From Sphingomonas sp. TREG-RG-20F-R18-01 (GTDB lineage: Bacteria; Pseudomonadota; Alphaproteobacteria; Sphingomonadales; Sphingomonadaceae): DNA of 64,000 nucleotides. A program made the translations under genes and the position numbers. The stretch is taken from assembly GCF_022662475.1 (NCBI RefSeq), contig NZ_JAKNQQ010000008.1, positions 1-64,000 on the forward strand. The letters are read 5' to 3'. The notes under the pieces were generated by a model. The model saw only the letters and a list, made by a program, of their open reading frames with translations, made no database searches and was not told where the DNA came from. Positions 18,801 through 25,807 of this stretch are shown here, one piece after another. How positions within the stretch are numbered: position 1 is the first letter of the stretch; each line of letters begins with the position of its first letter.

Positions 18801-19051
18801 CCTTCGAGCAGTTGGGTAAGTGCGTCCGACACGCTCATGTCGCCATGGACGGCGTGCGTACGCTTGTCCTGCGTGACCTTGCGCGCGGCAATGATCTGCA
18901 CGTCGCCCTGACGACCGAGCAGTCCGATCGCGGTCTCGGCGGATTGCGCGTCGACCGCAAACTGCTTGGCCTGCGCAAATGCGGGTGTAGCAGCCACACA
19001 CAGCAGTGCCGTCGATGTATAGAGCGCGTGACGGATCGAAATCCCGACCAT
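15872..19051 (-). CDS. TonB-dependent receptor with N-terminal STN signalling domain
   Basis: An outer-membrane receptor of about 1059 aa. The signal peptide is residues 1-26 (ATPAFAQA). The STN (secretin/TonB N-terminal) domain is about 30-100 (QSAETAIGLLGRQGDVQIIA). It is followed by a linker, a plug domain (DTNLAESLQRITGVSIDR, then GFGPEFNTVLINGRQ) and a 22-strand-type barrel ending GRRFKSGVRVNF. GGGGGGA precedes the chosen ATG; an ATG ten codons upstream is less likely. The STN domain fits signalling to the FecR protein just upstream, a transenvelope cascade controlling its own transcription. The CarO/oligosaccharide-type plug suggests a glycan substrate, which is inference. Confidence 0.93.
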   Translation of the reverse strand: MVGISIRHALYTSTALLCVAATPAFAQAKQFAVDAQSAETAIGLLGRQGDVQIIAARKVTQDKRTHAVHGDMSVSDALTQLLEGTGLVARLIGPHTYAVVPQAPATARLGTVPAAMVTVRAPQEDRPAPAAAAVQDPAPTDAPAPQADGGSDIVVVGLRASLSNARGIKRSASGIVDAISTQDIGKLPDTNLAESLQRITGVSIDRSGGEGAFITVRGFGPEFNTVLINGRQLATPTDPSQASGRAFSFDTLASELVAGVEVYKSSTARYQSGGVGSTVNIKTARPFDYKGFKLFAAADGNYDGNAEKGAPDASFLLSDTFADGRFGVLLSGSYQHRFTKLNEAQTDGWLVNPGVPAAQVNGGRGTVSSSNPQGNLFIPQNFDSRVTREDRERIGGTLVLQYRPSDDLTVTADGLYTRFTNTTDARSYGHWFTASNLTGVTTDANGTATDLTQSSGIASDFHDKKFDKRTNTYAVGLNAEYKITPQLSVSVDGTWSVAKEEPNGGRQAYLALLGYLTGSERYRSDGSTLPYTVETLPSFATPASPCGSAVSNSGTPASGNTVGAGQPLCQHVMLLRGFGIKDEVGQVRTDFSYKSDDAEGLIKASWGGYYSHDRKDTSLYSNDGGTGCTTCGYNLPAPSGVPISVFDAGSGFLSGVSGSNRLPTQWQTFDGDALFAAITQQQRATNPNFTFAPPLVNDTVVTERVLGGYLETEFRGALADRPFSLVAGVRVENTATNVNGLATAYTALVTLANDQTQYGSASSGTTRTVGHASYTDILPNLAFRWDLTDKLTARFATSQTITRPTLEQLSPVTTLVTLRPGNFAASRGNADLKPFKSNNLDLSLEYYFGQSNYISLGGYFKNVNDFIVLNQTSGPVLNATGGSLLDPVTNLPAQFTITAPVNGQSATVTGLEAAWQQNLWDTGFGFQINGTLVHSNRKLNPQDLTNKFALTGLSNSANAVLFYDKHGIEARVAYNWRDHFLQYLAPPPLNGAGQAVTQVRAYSQVDASLIYRINKHVSVFFEAVNLTNSKALKYAYYTSQFLYAEDTGRRFKSGVRVNF

Positions 19052-19175
19052 CTGGTATCCCCCCCTAGAGCCTGTTTTCAACAGATCGTTTGTGTCTGTA
19101 TTCCCCCATGAGACGCGGCCGGGAGCAAACCTTCCAAATTATTTCCGCAATCGACCGGCTGTTCGCGGCGGGTCG

Positions 19176-20141
19176 TCAGCGGGTGATGCGGATCGTGTCG
19201 GGAGCGGCGTCGACGACCGTGGCGTTCAGACTGACTTTCACCGCGAGCGCAAACCCTTCGGGGTCGTTGATGCGGAATACGCCATCGAGTTTCTCGCCAG
19301 CGAGCTGCGGATCGGACACGACGATCTTGCGCGCATTGTAGCGATTGAATTCTTCGGCGGCGGTGGCGAGCGTATCCCCCTCGAGGTCGATCATGCCGCC
19401 GCGCCATGCCAGCGCACGATCCACCGCGGATGCCCGATCGGCCTCCAACCGGACCGCCGCCTGCGCATCGACGAACGCGCGTTGCCCTGCAATCAGGCGG
19501 GTCGCGGGGATGACCTTGGCGGTATCTGCGTGGCGCGTCTCGACCGTGCCGTCCGTGACCAGGATCTCGACCCCGGTCGTGCGGACACGCACTGAAAAGG
19601 CGGTGCCGAGCGCTTGTGCCGTGACGCCCGCTGCGGTCACCACGAACGGTCGCGCGGGGTCATGCGCCACCTCGAACCATGCTTCGCCCTGCACCAGCGC
19701 AATCTGACGTGTGTGCGCGTCGATCCGAACGGTCAGCGCGCTGGCCGAATTGATCGTCATGGTCGACCCGTCGGCGAGGGGCACGCGGCGGATCTCGCCG
19801 AGATTGGTAACGTAGCGCGTCTCGGGTGCGAAGATCCTGGTCGTGCCGATCACTCCGGCGACGATCGTTGCGGCAAGGCCGGCGAGAACGTTGCGCCGTC
19901 GCCAGAACGGCCGGACGACCGCGGGCAGATCATCGCACGTCGCTGCGGATCCGGCGGGGATCAACGCCAGGTCGGCCGCCGCCCACGCTGCCTGGGTCCG
20001 CAACAACAGCCCGGCGCGGGTCGCGTCCAGTGCCAGCCACGCAGCAAGCGCAGCCTCGTCCGTCGCATCCCAGCGGCCCGAGTCCATCCGCGCGACCCAG
20101 CTGGCCGCTTCGTCCTCGATCGTTTCGAACGGCCCGGTCAT
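19176..20141 (-). CDS. FecR-type anti-sigma/sigma-regulator membrane protein
   Basis: A protein of about 321 aa. The N-terminal cytosolic DUF4880-like region (EDEAASWVARMDSGRWDATD, about 8-50) is followed by one membrane helix (about 85-103, VLAGLAATIVAGVIG). The periplasmic FecR domain has GEIRRVPLADGSTMTINSAS and VQGEAWFEVAHDPARPF, and the end is secretin-like (about 245-320). It starts at an ATG overlapping the sigma gene stop (ATGA). By family logic it holds the ECF sigma factor until the STN domain of the liganded receptor contacts its periplasmic part. The receptor gene follows 124 bases downstream. Confidence 0.93.
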   Translation of the reverse strand: MTGPFETIEDEAASWVARMDSGRWDATDEAALAAWLALDATRAGLLLRTQAAWAAADLALIPAGSAATCDDLPAVVRPFWRRRNVLAGLAATIVAGVIGTTRIFAPETRYVTNLGEIRRVPLADGSTMTINSASALTVRIDAHTRQIALVQGEAWFEVAHDPARPFVVTAAGVTAQALGTAFSVRVRTTGVEILVTDGTVETRHADTAKVIPATRLIAGQRAFVDAQAAVRLEADRASAVDRALAWRGGMIDLEGDTLATAAEEFNRYNARKIVVSDPQLAGEKLDGVFRINDPEGFALAVKVSLNATVVDAAPDTIRITR

Positions 20142-20689
20142 CGCTGGCTTCGCGCTCCGTGTTCGGCAAGGTCCAGCCGCATGCCGGCGCGGCGCTCTGC
20201 GAGGTTCCAGGCGTCGCGCACCGCGCGCACGCCGACCCAGATCTGCTTCTCGACCGCCTTTTCGGTCATTCCGAGATGGTCTGCGATCTCGCGATGCGAC
20301 CAGCCCTCGATCTTGCGCAACTCGACGATCCGTCGACAACGCGCCGGGAGGTTGGCGATCAGTTCCACCATCCTGTCATATGCCAGATGGCTTCCCGCCT
20401 GTTCCTCCGGGGAAGGCGTCGCATCGTCGCGATACGCTTCAATCTCGGCGAACGCCTCGAACGATACGATTCGTTGCCGTTTGAGCCGGCGCAGCAAGAG
20501 ATTGCGCGCGATGGAAAAGAAATAGGCTGCCGGGCTGTCGATATGATCGACCGCCTTCAGCATTGCGATGCGACAGTAGGCTTCCTGAATCACGTCGTCG
20601 ATATCCTCCGGCGAAAGGCGCGCGCGCTGGAACCAGGCGCGAACCCGGCCCTCGTGCGGCATGATTTCGCGCGCCACCCAAACGGCCAT
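20138..20689 (-). CDS. ECF sigma factor, FecI-like
   Basis: A 183-aa sigma-70-family regulator. Region 2 spans about residues 12-75 (PEDIDDVIQEAYCRIA, AYFFSIARNLLLRRLKRQ). Region 4 spans about 112-165 (LPARCRRIVELRKIEGWSHR and EIADHLGMTEKAVEKQI). The stop overlaps the fecR start. It is expected to direct RNA polymerase to the TonB receptor operon. An alternative start at Met10 exists; neither start has a clear Shine-Dalgarno. Confidence 0.93.
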   Translation of the reverse strand: MAVWVAREIMPHEGRVRAWFQRARLSPEDIDDVIQEAYCRIAMLKAVDHIDSPAAYFFSIARNLLLRRLKRQRIVSFEAFAEIEAYRDDATPSPEEQAGSHLAYDRMVELIANLPARCRRIVELRKIEGWSHREIADHLGMTEKAVEKQIWVGVRAVRDAWNLAERRAGMRLDLAEHGARSQR

Positions 20690-20992
20690 GTGGCGGCGAC
20701 GTGCAAGCTCCCCTTCTGGCCACCTTTCCGTAGCATCCTCCCCTGTGCGGATACGTGCGGGCGTATTTCTCGCCTCTCTGATCCCCTTAGAGACATGATG
20801 CGCTCAAACCCCTCTCCGGCAAAGCGACGAACCGTTGGTATTACGAATGTCCGGTGACCGACCGCCGTTTTTTGTGCTGAACCGAAACTGAACCAGACCG
20901 TTCACGCCACGGCGACTTGCCAGCGCATAGAGGGCTGCCGTGCCAATCGGGCGCCGGACTGCATTGATCTACAAGCGTAAAGAGTGAGTGTG
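20690..20992. other. Intergenic region upstream of the sigma/FecR operon
   Basis: A divergent 303-base spacer that must hold the sigma-gene promoter. No repeat, RNA gene or convincing promoter was recognised. Confidence 0.4.
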
Positions 20993-21094
20993 ATGGCAAG
21001 TGCCGCGATATCGTCCCATGCCGTCGTCGACCCCATCTTCCCGCCCGGGGCGCGCCTCGCGTATGCAGGCTGCGGCAACGGTGAATCGGCATGA
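20993..21094 (+). CDS. Small ORF coupled to the metallophosphoesterase gene
   Basis: A 33-codon ORF (MASAAISSHAVVDPIFPPG, then a Cys-Gly-Asn-Gly end). Its TGA overlaps the ATG of the next gene (ATGA), and AAAGAGTGAG lies before its start. The overlap suggests translational coupling or a leader peptide. It could equally be chance. No family is recognised. Confidence 0.3.
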   Translation: MASAAISSHAVVDPIFPPGARLAYAGCGNGESA

Positions 21095-22209
21095 GCAAAA
21101 CCGTCACCTGGGTGCATGTCGGCGATTTGCATATGGACGAAGCCGACGGCTTGCTGAGCAAGACCCGGTTGCAAGCGACGGTCGCGGAGATCAACACGTG
21201 GGTCGGTGCCGCGGCAGACTTCGTCTTCCTGCCGGGAGACAATGCGAATCACGCGACGCCGGCGCAATATGCGCATATCCTGGAAGCGCTGGAACCGCTG
21301 GGTCTTCCCTGGCGGGCGATCGCGGGTGACCACGATTTCGAGCCCGGGGATCTCGCGCATTACGAAGCGGCCTTTCCCGCGGCCAATCGTCCGGAAGTGG
21401 AAGTCATCGCCGGGCACCGGTGCATCTTCCTGGACATGATTTCGGCGGGCGCGGGCGGCCCGGACTTCCGACTGACGATGCACCATCGCAACCGCCTGTT
21501 CGAGGAACTGGCGCGCGCCGAGGCGGAGCGCCAGACCCCGATCGTCTTCATGCACGGCTATCCCGGCGACCTTGCCGCAGACGGAGACGTTATCGCGCGG
21601 ACATTGGCAGACGCGCGCGTCGCCTTTGTCGATACCGGGCACACGCATTACAACGAACTGCTCAACGATGGCCGGGTCGTTTATGGCGCGACCCGCTCGA
21701 CCGGCCAGATCGAGGAGGATGACGGCCAGCCCGGTTATGCGATCGTCACCGTTCATGACCGCGTACCGAGCTGGCGGTTCAAGACGTTGGGGTCGCCGTG
21801 GCCCTTCGTCCAGATCGTGGCGCCGTCGGACTATCGCATGGTCACGCGCCCGGCCGACCCGCAACAGGTGCCTCGCCCGGGGACGGTAGAGATCGTGGCC
21901 AAGGTTTATGGCCACACCGACCAGCCCGCGTCGCTGCGCTTCGCCGACACGGAGTGGGCGATGACCGGTCCTGACGAGGCCGGACTGGTTCGCGTGGCCG
22001 TCACGCTTCCGGCGGGGCTCCACCGATTGACCGTGGCGTGTGGTACGGACCAGGACAGCGTGTCCGTGCTCGTGCGGGATGTCGACGACATTCCCCGCCG
22101 CGGCGTTCCGGTTGCACCCGGACGCGACATCCACTCCGTGGGACCATGGCCCGAACACGGGATTGCGGGAACGCAACTCGGCCCCAACAAGAACGGGCGA
22201 CGTTGGTGA
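21091..22209 (+). CDS. Calcineurin-like metallophosphoesterase
   Basis: A 372-aa protein. The full metallophosphoesterase signature is visible: GDLHMD (residues 11-16), FLPGDN, GDHDFEPGD, FMHGYPGD and TGHTHYNEL. It therefore needs two divalent metals and hydrolyses phosphomonoesters or diesters (CpdA-like core, about residues 1-230). A C-terminal beta-sandwich of about 100 residues follows (PGTVEIVAKVYGHTDQP), possibly for binding a partner or envelope component. There is no signal peptide. The substrate is unknown. A YdcZ-type membrane protein lies 142 bases downstream. Confidence 0.9.
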   Translation: MSKTVTWVHVGDLHMDEADGLLSKTRLQATVAEINTWVGAAADFVFLPGDNANHATPAQYAHILEALEPLGLPWRAIAGDHDFEPGDLAHYEAAFPAANRPEVEVIAGHRCIFLDMISAGAGGPDFRLTMHHRNRLFEELARAEAERQTPIVFMHGYPGDLAADGDVIARTLADARVAFVDTGHTHYNELLNDGRVVYGATRSTGQIEEDDGQPGYAIVTVHDRVPSWRFKTLGSPWPFVQIVAPSDYRMVTRPADPQQVPRPGTVEIVAKVYGHTDQPASLRFADTEWAMTGPDEAGLVRVAVTLPAGLHRLTVACGTDQDSVSVLVRDVDDIPRRGVPVAPGRDIHSVGPWPEHGIAGTQLGPNKNGRRW

Positions 22210-22351
22210 TGCCGGCATCGGACGCAACGCCGGATCCGCGCCGTGTTCTCGGTTGCCGGCATGCGGCCGGCCGCGCGCGTGAGCGTTCCTGCAGCGGGCG
22301 CGGGGTAGCCCCGCCTCGATATTCCATTCCCCCGTTGAAAAGGAGACGATC

Positions 22352-22798
22352 ATGAATGCTGCCTGGGCCTATCCCTTCATTTTCGCCGCCGGTATCTTGC
22401 AAGCCGCCGGGGCCGCCATGGGCGGCCAGCTCAACAAGTCGCTGGTGAACCCGTGGCTGGCGACTTCCATTTCGTTCATGCTGGTGCTCTTCCTGACGTC
22501 TGCCCTATTTGCCTGTATGCCGCGGCCCTTGCCCACGGTCGGGGATCTCGCGTCCATGCCGTGGTGGGCACCGCTCGGTGGCATCGTGGGCGCGGTTGCG
22601 GTCTTCGCGGGGTTCCTGATGATCCAGAAGCTCGGCGCCGGGCCGGTCAACGGCATCACGATCACCGCCAATATTCTTGCGAGCCTGGCGATCGATCATT
22701 TCGGGCTGTTGCGCATGGAACAGCATGCCATGAACCCGATGCGCTTCCTCGGCGCTGCATTGATGATTGGCGGCGTGACGCTGATCGCCAAATTCTGA
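22352..22798 (+). CDS. DMT superfamily YdcZ (DUF606)-type membrane protein
   Basis: A 148-aa protein with about five transmembrane helices. It shows GGQLNKSLVNPW and the GPVNGITITANILASLAIDHFG segment typical of YdcZ proteins, which are half-size drug/metabolite transporters that probably work as dimers. An AAGGAGA Shine-Dalgarno is six bases before ATG. The transported compound is unknown. Confidence 0.85.
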   Translation: MNAAWAYPFIFAAGILQAAGAAMGGQLNKSLVNPWLATSISFMLVLFLTSALFACMPRPLPTVGDLASMPWWAPLGGIVGAVAVFAGFLMIQKLGAGPVNGITITANILASLAIDHFGLLRMEQHAMNPMRFLGAALMIGGVTLIAKF

Positions 22799-22808
22799 AG
22801 CAGGGAAA

Positions 22809-22824
22809 GGGGCCGGCCGGCCCC
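22809..22824. terminator. Perfect palindrome between convergent genes
   Basis: A 16-base self-complementary sequence GGGGCCGGCCGGCCCC fills the 28-base space between the stops of the YdcZ-type and oxidoreductase genes. It could end transcription from either side. There are no T-runs. Confidence 0.45.
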
Positions 22825-22826
22825 CC

Positions 22827-24119
22827 TCATGCCTCCTGCAATGCCGGATGTCGAAACAGGTCCAGCCCTTGCCGGGCTGGCAACCGCACCGGCCGCCCGG
22901 TTCGGGCACTCTCGTAAATCGCTTCCATCAACCGGTGGTCCTGCACGCCTTCTTCCCCGGGAGTATGGGGCGTGCCGCCGGTCAGGACGCAATCGGCCAT
23001 ATGATCGATTTCGGCAGCAAACTGATTCTTGGGGGATAGTGTCAGAGCGTCGGTGCTGGTCGCGTCGCCTTCGCGTCCGATGATGACGAGCCGCTGGCCG
23101 GTATATTGATAGCTGTTGGCCATATCCATCGCGGCGGTTTCCAGGTTCAGCCGCTGGTATTTATCGTCGCGGCCGCCGTAACTGGTGAAGCAGTTGGCGA
23201 TGGTATGGGATGGAAACCGCAGCGTGAAGGACACGGTTTCCTCGACTTCGGCAAACCGTGGATCGCCAGGGGGAGAATAGCTGGTAGCGAAGATCTCGAT
23301 CGGTTCCTCGCCGGTGATGAAGCGTGCGGTGTTCAGGCAATAGAGCCCGATGTCGAACAGCGATCCACCCCCGGCCATCGCCTTCTTGTGCCGCCACTGT
23401 TCGTGACCGTCCTCCGCGACGGTCTGCGTGTTGACCCCGTGATAGGCGAGCAACTTGCCATATTTGCCGCTGCGAACCAGTTGCATGGCGCGGCGATTGT
23501 ACGGCTCGTACTGGATGCGATAGGCCACCATCAGCTTCACGCCGGCCTTGCTGCAGGCATCGACCATGGCTTGCCCATCCTGCGACGATATCGCCATCGG
23601 CTTTTCCGTCAGGACGTGCTTGCCTGCTTTCGCCGCGCGTTCACAGTAAAGGCGATGCATCGCGTTGGGCAGCACGATGTAGACGACCTTGACCTCCGGA
23701 TTATCCCGGATGCGGTCGAAATCCGCGTAGCTGTAGCAAGCCTCGGGCTTGATCCCATATTGCCTTGCGACCGCGTGCAATTTGTCCGGCGAGCCGGATA
23801 CCAGCGCAACGGGTTTTGCCTTGAGCGACATGGCGAATGCGGGCAGGATCTCCTCGAGCGCGAGGCGGCCGAGGCCGACGATCGCGAAGCCGATCCGTTC
23901 CCCAGGTGGCAGCGGGGTGGGGGGTGGCGGAGAAGGCGTGTCCGCGGCGTTACGCCAGGCGGGAAACGTCACCTTGCCGTTTTCGACCCGGCCGACATCG
24001 ACCGGGCTGGGCGGGACGAAAGTTTGCGCCGTCGCACGTGATCCTAAAAGCAGCGCGGTTGCGCCTATACCGGCAGCTTGAAACACTTGCCGGCGGTCGG
24101 GGCGGTCGGTCGGGTCCAT
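22827..24119 (-). CDS. Tat-exported Gfo/Idh/MocA-family oxidoreductase
   Basis: A 430-aa periplasmic enzyme. The twin-arginine signal DRRQVFQAAGIGATALLLG spans about residues 8-26. A Rossmann fold follows (GFAIVGLGRLA, about 77-87) with the E-K-P motif (LTEKPMAIS), whose lysine is catalytic in this family, and the C-terminal alpha/beta domain. It is similar in layout to glucose-fructose oxidoreductase, which keeps NADP tightly bound in the periplasm. A polyproline stretch (PSPPPPTPLPPG) links signal and enzyme. GAGGA lies before the start. The substrate is probably a sugar or sugar derivative. Confidence 0.9.
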   Translation of the reverse strand: MDPTDRPDRRQVFQAAGIGATALLLGSRATAQTFVPPSPVDVGRVENGKVTFPAWRNAADTPSPPPPTPLPPGERIGFAIVGLGRLALEEILPAFAMSLKAKPVALVSGSPDKLHAVARQYGIKPEACYSYADFDRIRDNPEVKVVYIVLPNAMHRLYCERAAKAGKHVLTEKPMAISSQDGQAMVDACSKAGVKLMVAYRIQYEPYNRRAMQLVRSGKYGKLLAYHGVNTQTVAEDGHEQWRHKKAMAGGGSLFDIGLYCLNTARFITGEEPIEIFATSYSPPGDPRFAEVEETVSFTLRFPSHTIANCFTSYGGRDDKYQRLNLETAAMDMANSYQYTGQRLVIIGREGDATSTDALTLSPKNQFAAEIDHMADCVLTGGTPHTPGEEGVQDHRLMEAIYESARTGRPVRLPARQGLDLFRHPALQEA

Positions 24120-24348
24120 GGCGGAACATCCTCTTGCACATCTCGTCGATGGCTCAACGCGAGGCGGGCATATTGGAGCCGCCGCTCTGCTGCCCGATCC
24201 GGCGATGCGACGTGAGTGAGCGGCATACCCTCACGGAACAGGCATGATGCCATCGCGTTTTTGTTGCGACCGTGGAGCCCTTGGTCGGCAATTTTGCCAT
24301 TCCGAAGAGAGGCTTGCGTGACCGCCGCGCGCCCGGCACAGTGATGGA

Positions 24349-24804
24349 ATGTGGAAATCGCTTCTGTTGCTTGGCCTTGTGGTTCCGGGAATTTCGTCCG
24401 CGCAGTCGATCGCGCCCGGGCGGTGGGACGTCGTCTCGACCGCGACCGACCTCGATATTCCCGGCGCGCCAGGCTTCTTGCTGCGGATGATGAAAGGCCG
24501 GTCGAAGGCCGAGCATAAATGCGTTTCGGCCGAGCAGGCGAAGGCTGGGGTCGCCGCGCTTCTTGCGCCGGACCCCAAAGCGCACTGTCACGTCGACAGC
24601 GTCCAGATCGACAAGGGCCGCTTTACCCAGGTGCTGAGTTGCCCGCAGAAACAGGGAGCGCCGCTGAAGGTATCCCGCTCGGGAACCTATGATTTGGCGG
24701 GATTTGCCGGGCAGGCGCAAATGTCCGGCGTGACCCCAAAAGGTGCGATGCGGATCCGGCTGGAGCAACGGGCAGCGCATCTTGCCGGGGCCTGTCGCGG
24801 CTAG
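24349..24804 (+). CDS. DUF3617 family secreted protein
   Basis: A 151-aa protein with a signal peptide (MWKSLLLLGLVVPGISSAQS). APGRWDVVSTATDLDIPG and two Cys positions (KCVSAEQ, LSCPQK) fit DUF3617, a family of small periplasmic proteins common in sphingomonads. The function is unknown. It is flanked by unrelated convergent genes. Confidence 0.8.
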   Translation: MWKSLLLLGLVVPGISSAQSIAPGRWDVVSTATDLDIPGAPGFLLRMMKGRSKAEHKCVSAEQAKAGVAALLAPDPKAHCHVDSVQIDKGRFTQVLSCPQKQGAPLKVSRSGTYDLAGFAGQAQMSGVTPKGAMRIRLEQRAAHLAGACRG

Positions 24805-24842
24805 GATAACGCCCCGCACGCGGTAATCGTGCCGATCAGGAA

Positions 24843-25187
24843 CTAGCGTTCGAGCGTTGCGAACCAACTCGCGTACGGTGTGTTGCGCGCCATGTGTCGG
24901 TTGAGGTCGGGGGCGCCGTCCTCCCACCAGACGGGGCCACGTTCGCCGAGAGCGCGCTTTGCCTGGTCCACTTGCCGGCGTGCCTGGGTCTCTCCGGCGC
25001 CGTCTCCGGATCGCAGCGCCACGCCCACCGCGCGGCGGGCGTCCATCAGTTCCTTGACGAGCGCCGTCCGAACATCCGCTGCCAGCGCGGGATTGCTGCG
25101 TCGCCATAGCCTCCCGCGGACGACGAAATAACGTCCGTCGGGCGTTACGGGGTAATCCGGGGCGGCGGCGGACCGGTCAGCGGTCAT
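24843..25187 (-). CDS. Small conserved-type protein of unknown function, overlapping an exonuclease gene
   Basis: A 114-aa charged soluble protein (MTADRSAAAPDYPVTPDGR, then WRRSNPALAADVRTALVKEL, ending in a conserved-looking NTPYASWFATLER). It starts 11 bases inside the 3' end of the exonuclease gene, so the pair should be co-translated. No domain is recognised. Arg-rich helices suggest nucleic-acid or protein contact, which is inference. Confidence 0.7.
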   Translation of the reverse strand: MTADRSAAAPDYPVTPDGRYFVVRGRLWRRSNPALAADVRTALVKELMDARRAVGVALRSGDGAGETQARRQVDQAKRALGERGPVWWEDGAPDLNRHMARNTPYASWFATLER

Positions 25188-25740
25188 TTTGCAGACGCTC
25201 CGCCGCGCGAAGGGCTGCGGTGCGGACCGCACACCACCGTCCCCGTTCTTCCTGGGCATCGGCCAACGCGCGATGCGCCGGAACATGGGCGGGTTCCCGA
25301 ATTTGCGCGAGGGTCAGCACGTCCTCGACACGATCCGTCAGCGCGCCCGCTGGCACATGCGGCGCCAGGATCGCGGTTGCGGTTTCGCGGCGGGCATCTT
25401 CGCTGGCGCGCAACCGCAAACTGCGTCGGTCGAGACCTGCTGCGCGGAGCAGCGCACTCAGCCACTTCCCGTCCCAGGACGGCGCGCTCGCCACCAGGTC
25501 GTGGCCGGAAAGATCCGCAACCATTTTCGTGGCGACCACGTCGTGCGGCGTGCCGTCCGCGACCAGCGTGTCCCGCGCGATGTGATGGATCGCTTCCGCG
25601 GCCGGATCCCAGTCGGTCCAGTCCGGGGCCGGACGGATCAGGCACCCGTGGGACCGCCCGTCCTCGAATACCCAGCCGACCTCGATCGGATAGCTCTTCT
25701 TGGCGAGCGACGAGGCTTCGAAATCGATAAAGACCAGCAT
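25177..25740 (-). CDS. DEDDh-type 3'-5' exonuclease
   Basis: A 187-aa protein opening MLVFIDFEASSL, where D and E of the D-x-E exonuclease motif I are evident. EAIHHIARDTL, an SGHDLVASAPSWDG middle block and PAHRALADAQEE (H and D of motif III) follow. It lacks a polymerase or other domain, so it is probably a stand-alone RNA or DNA trimming enzyme of the RNase T/DnaQ fold. It overlaps the small gene downstream by 11 bases. The start at 25740 fits the conserved N-terminus. Confidence 0.85.
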   Translation of the reverse strand: MLVFIDFEASSLAKKSYPIEVGWVFEDGRSHGCLIRPAPDWTDWDPAAEAIHHIARDTLVADGTPHDVVATKMVADLSGHDLVASAPSWDGKWLSALLRAAGLDRRSLRLRASEDARRETATAILAPHVPAGALTDRVEDVLTLAQIREPAHVPAHRALADAQEERGRWCAVRTAALRAAERLQNDR

Positions 25741-25807
25741 GCCCGGTGAACGCCGGACCGCTGGCAATCGTCTCACGAGATCGGGCCAAGGACTATCGTG
25801 GCGTTGA

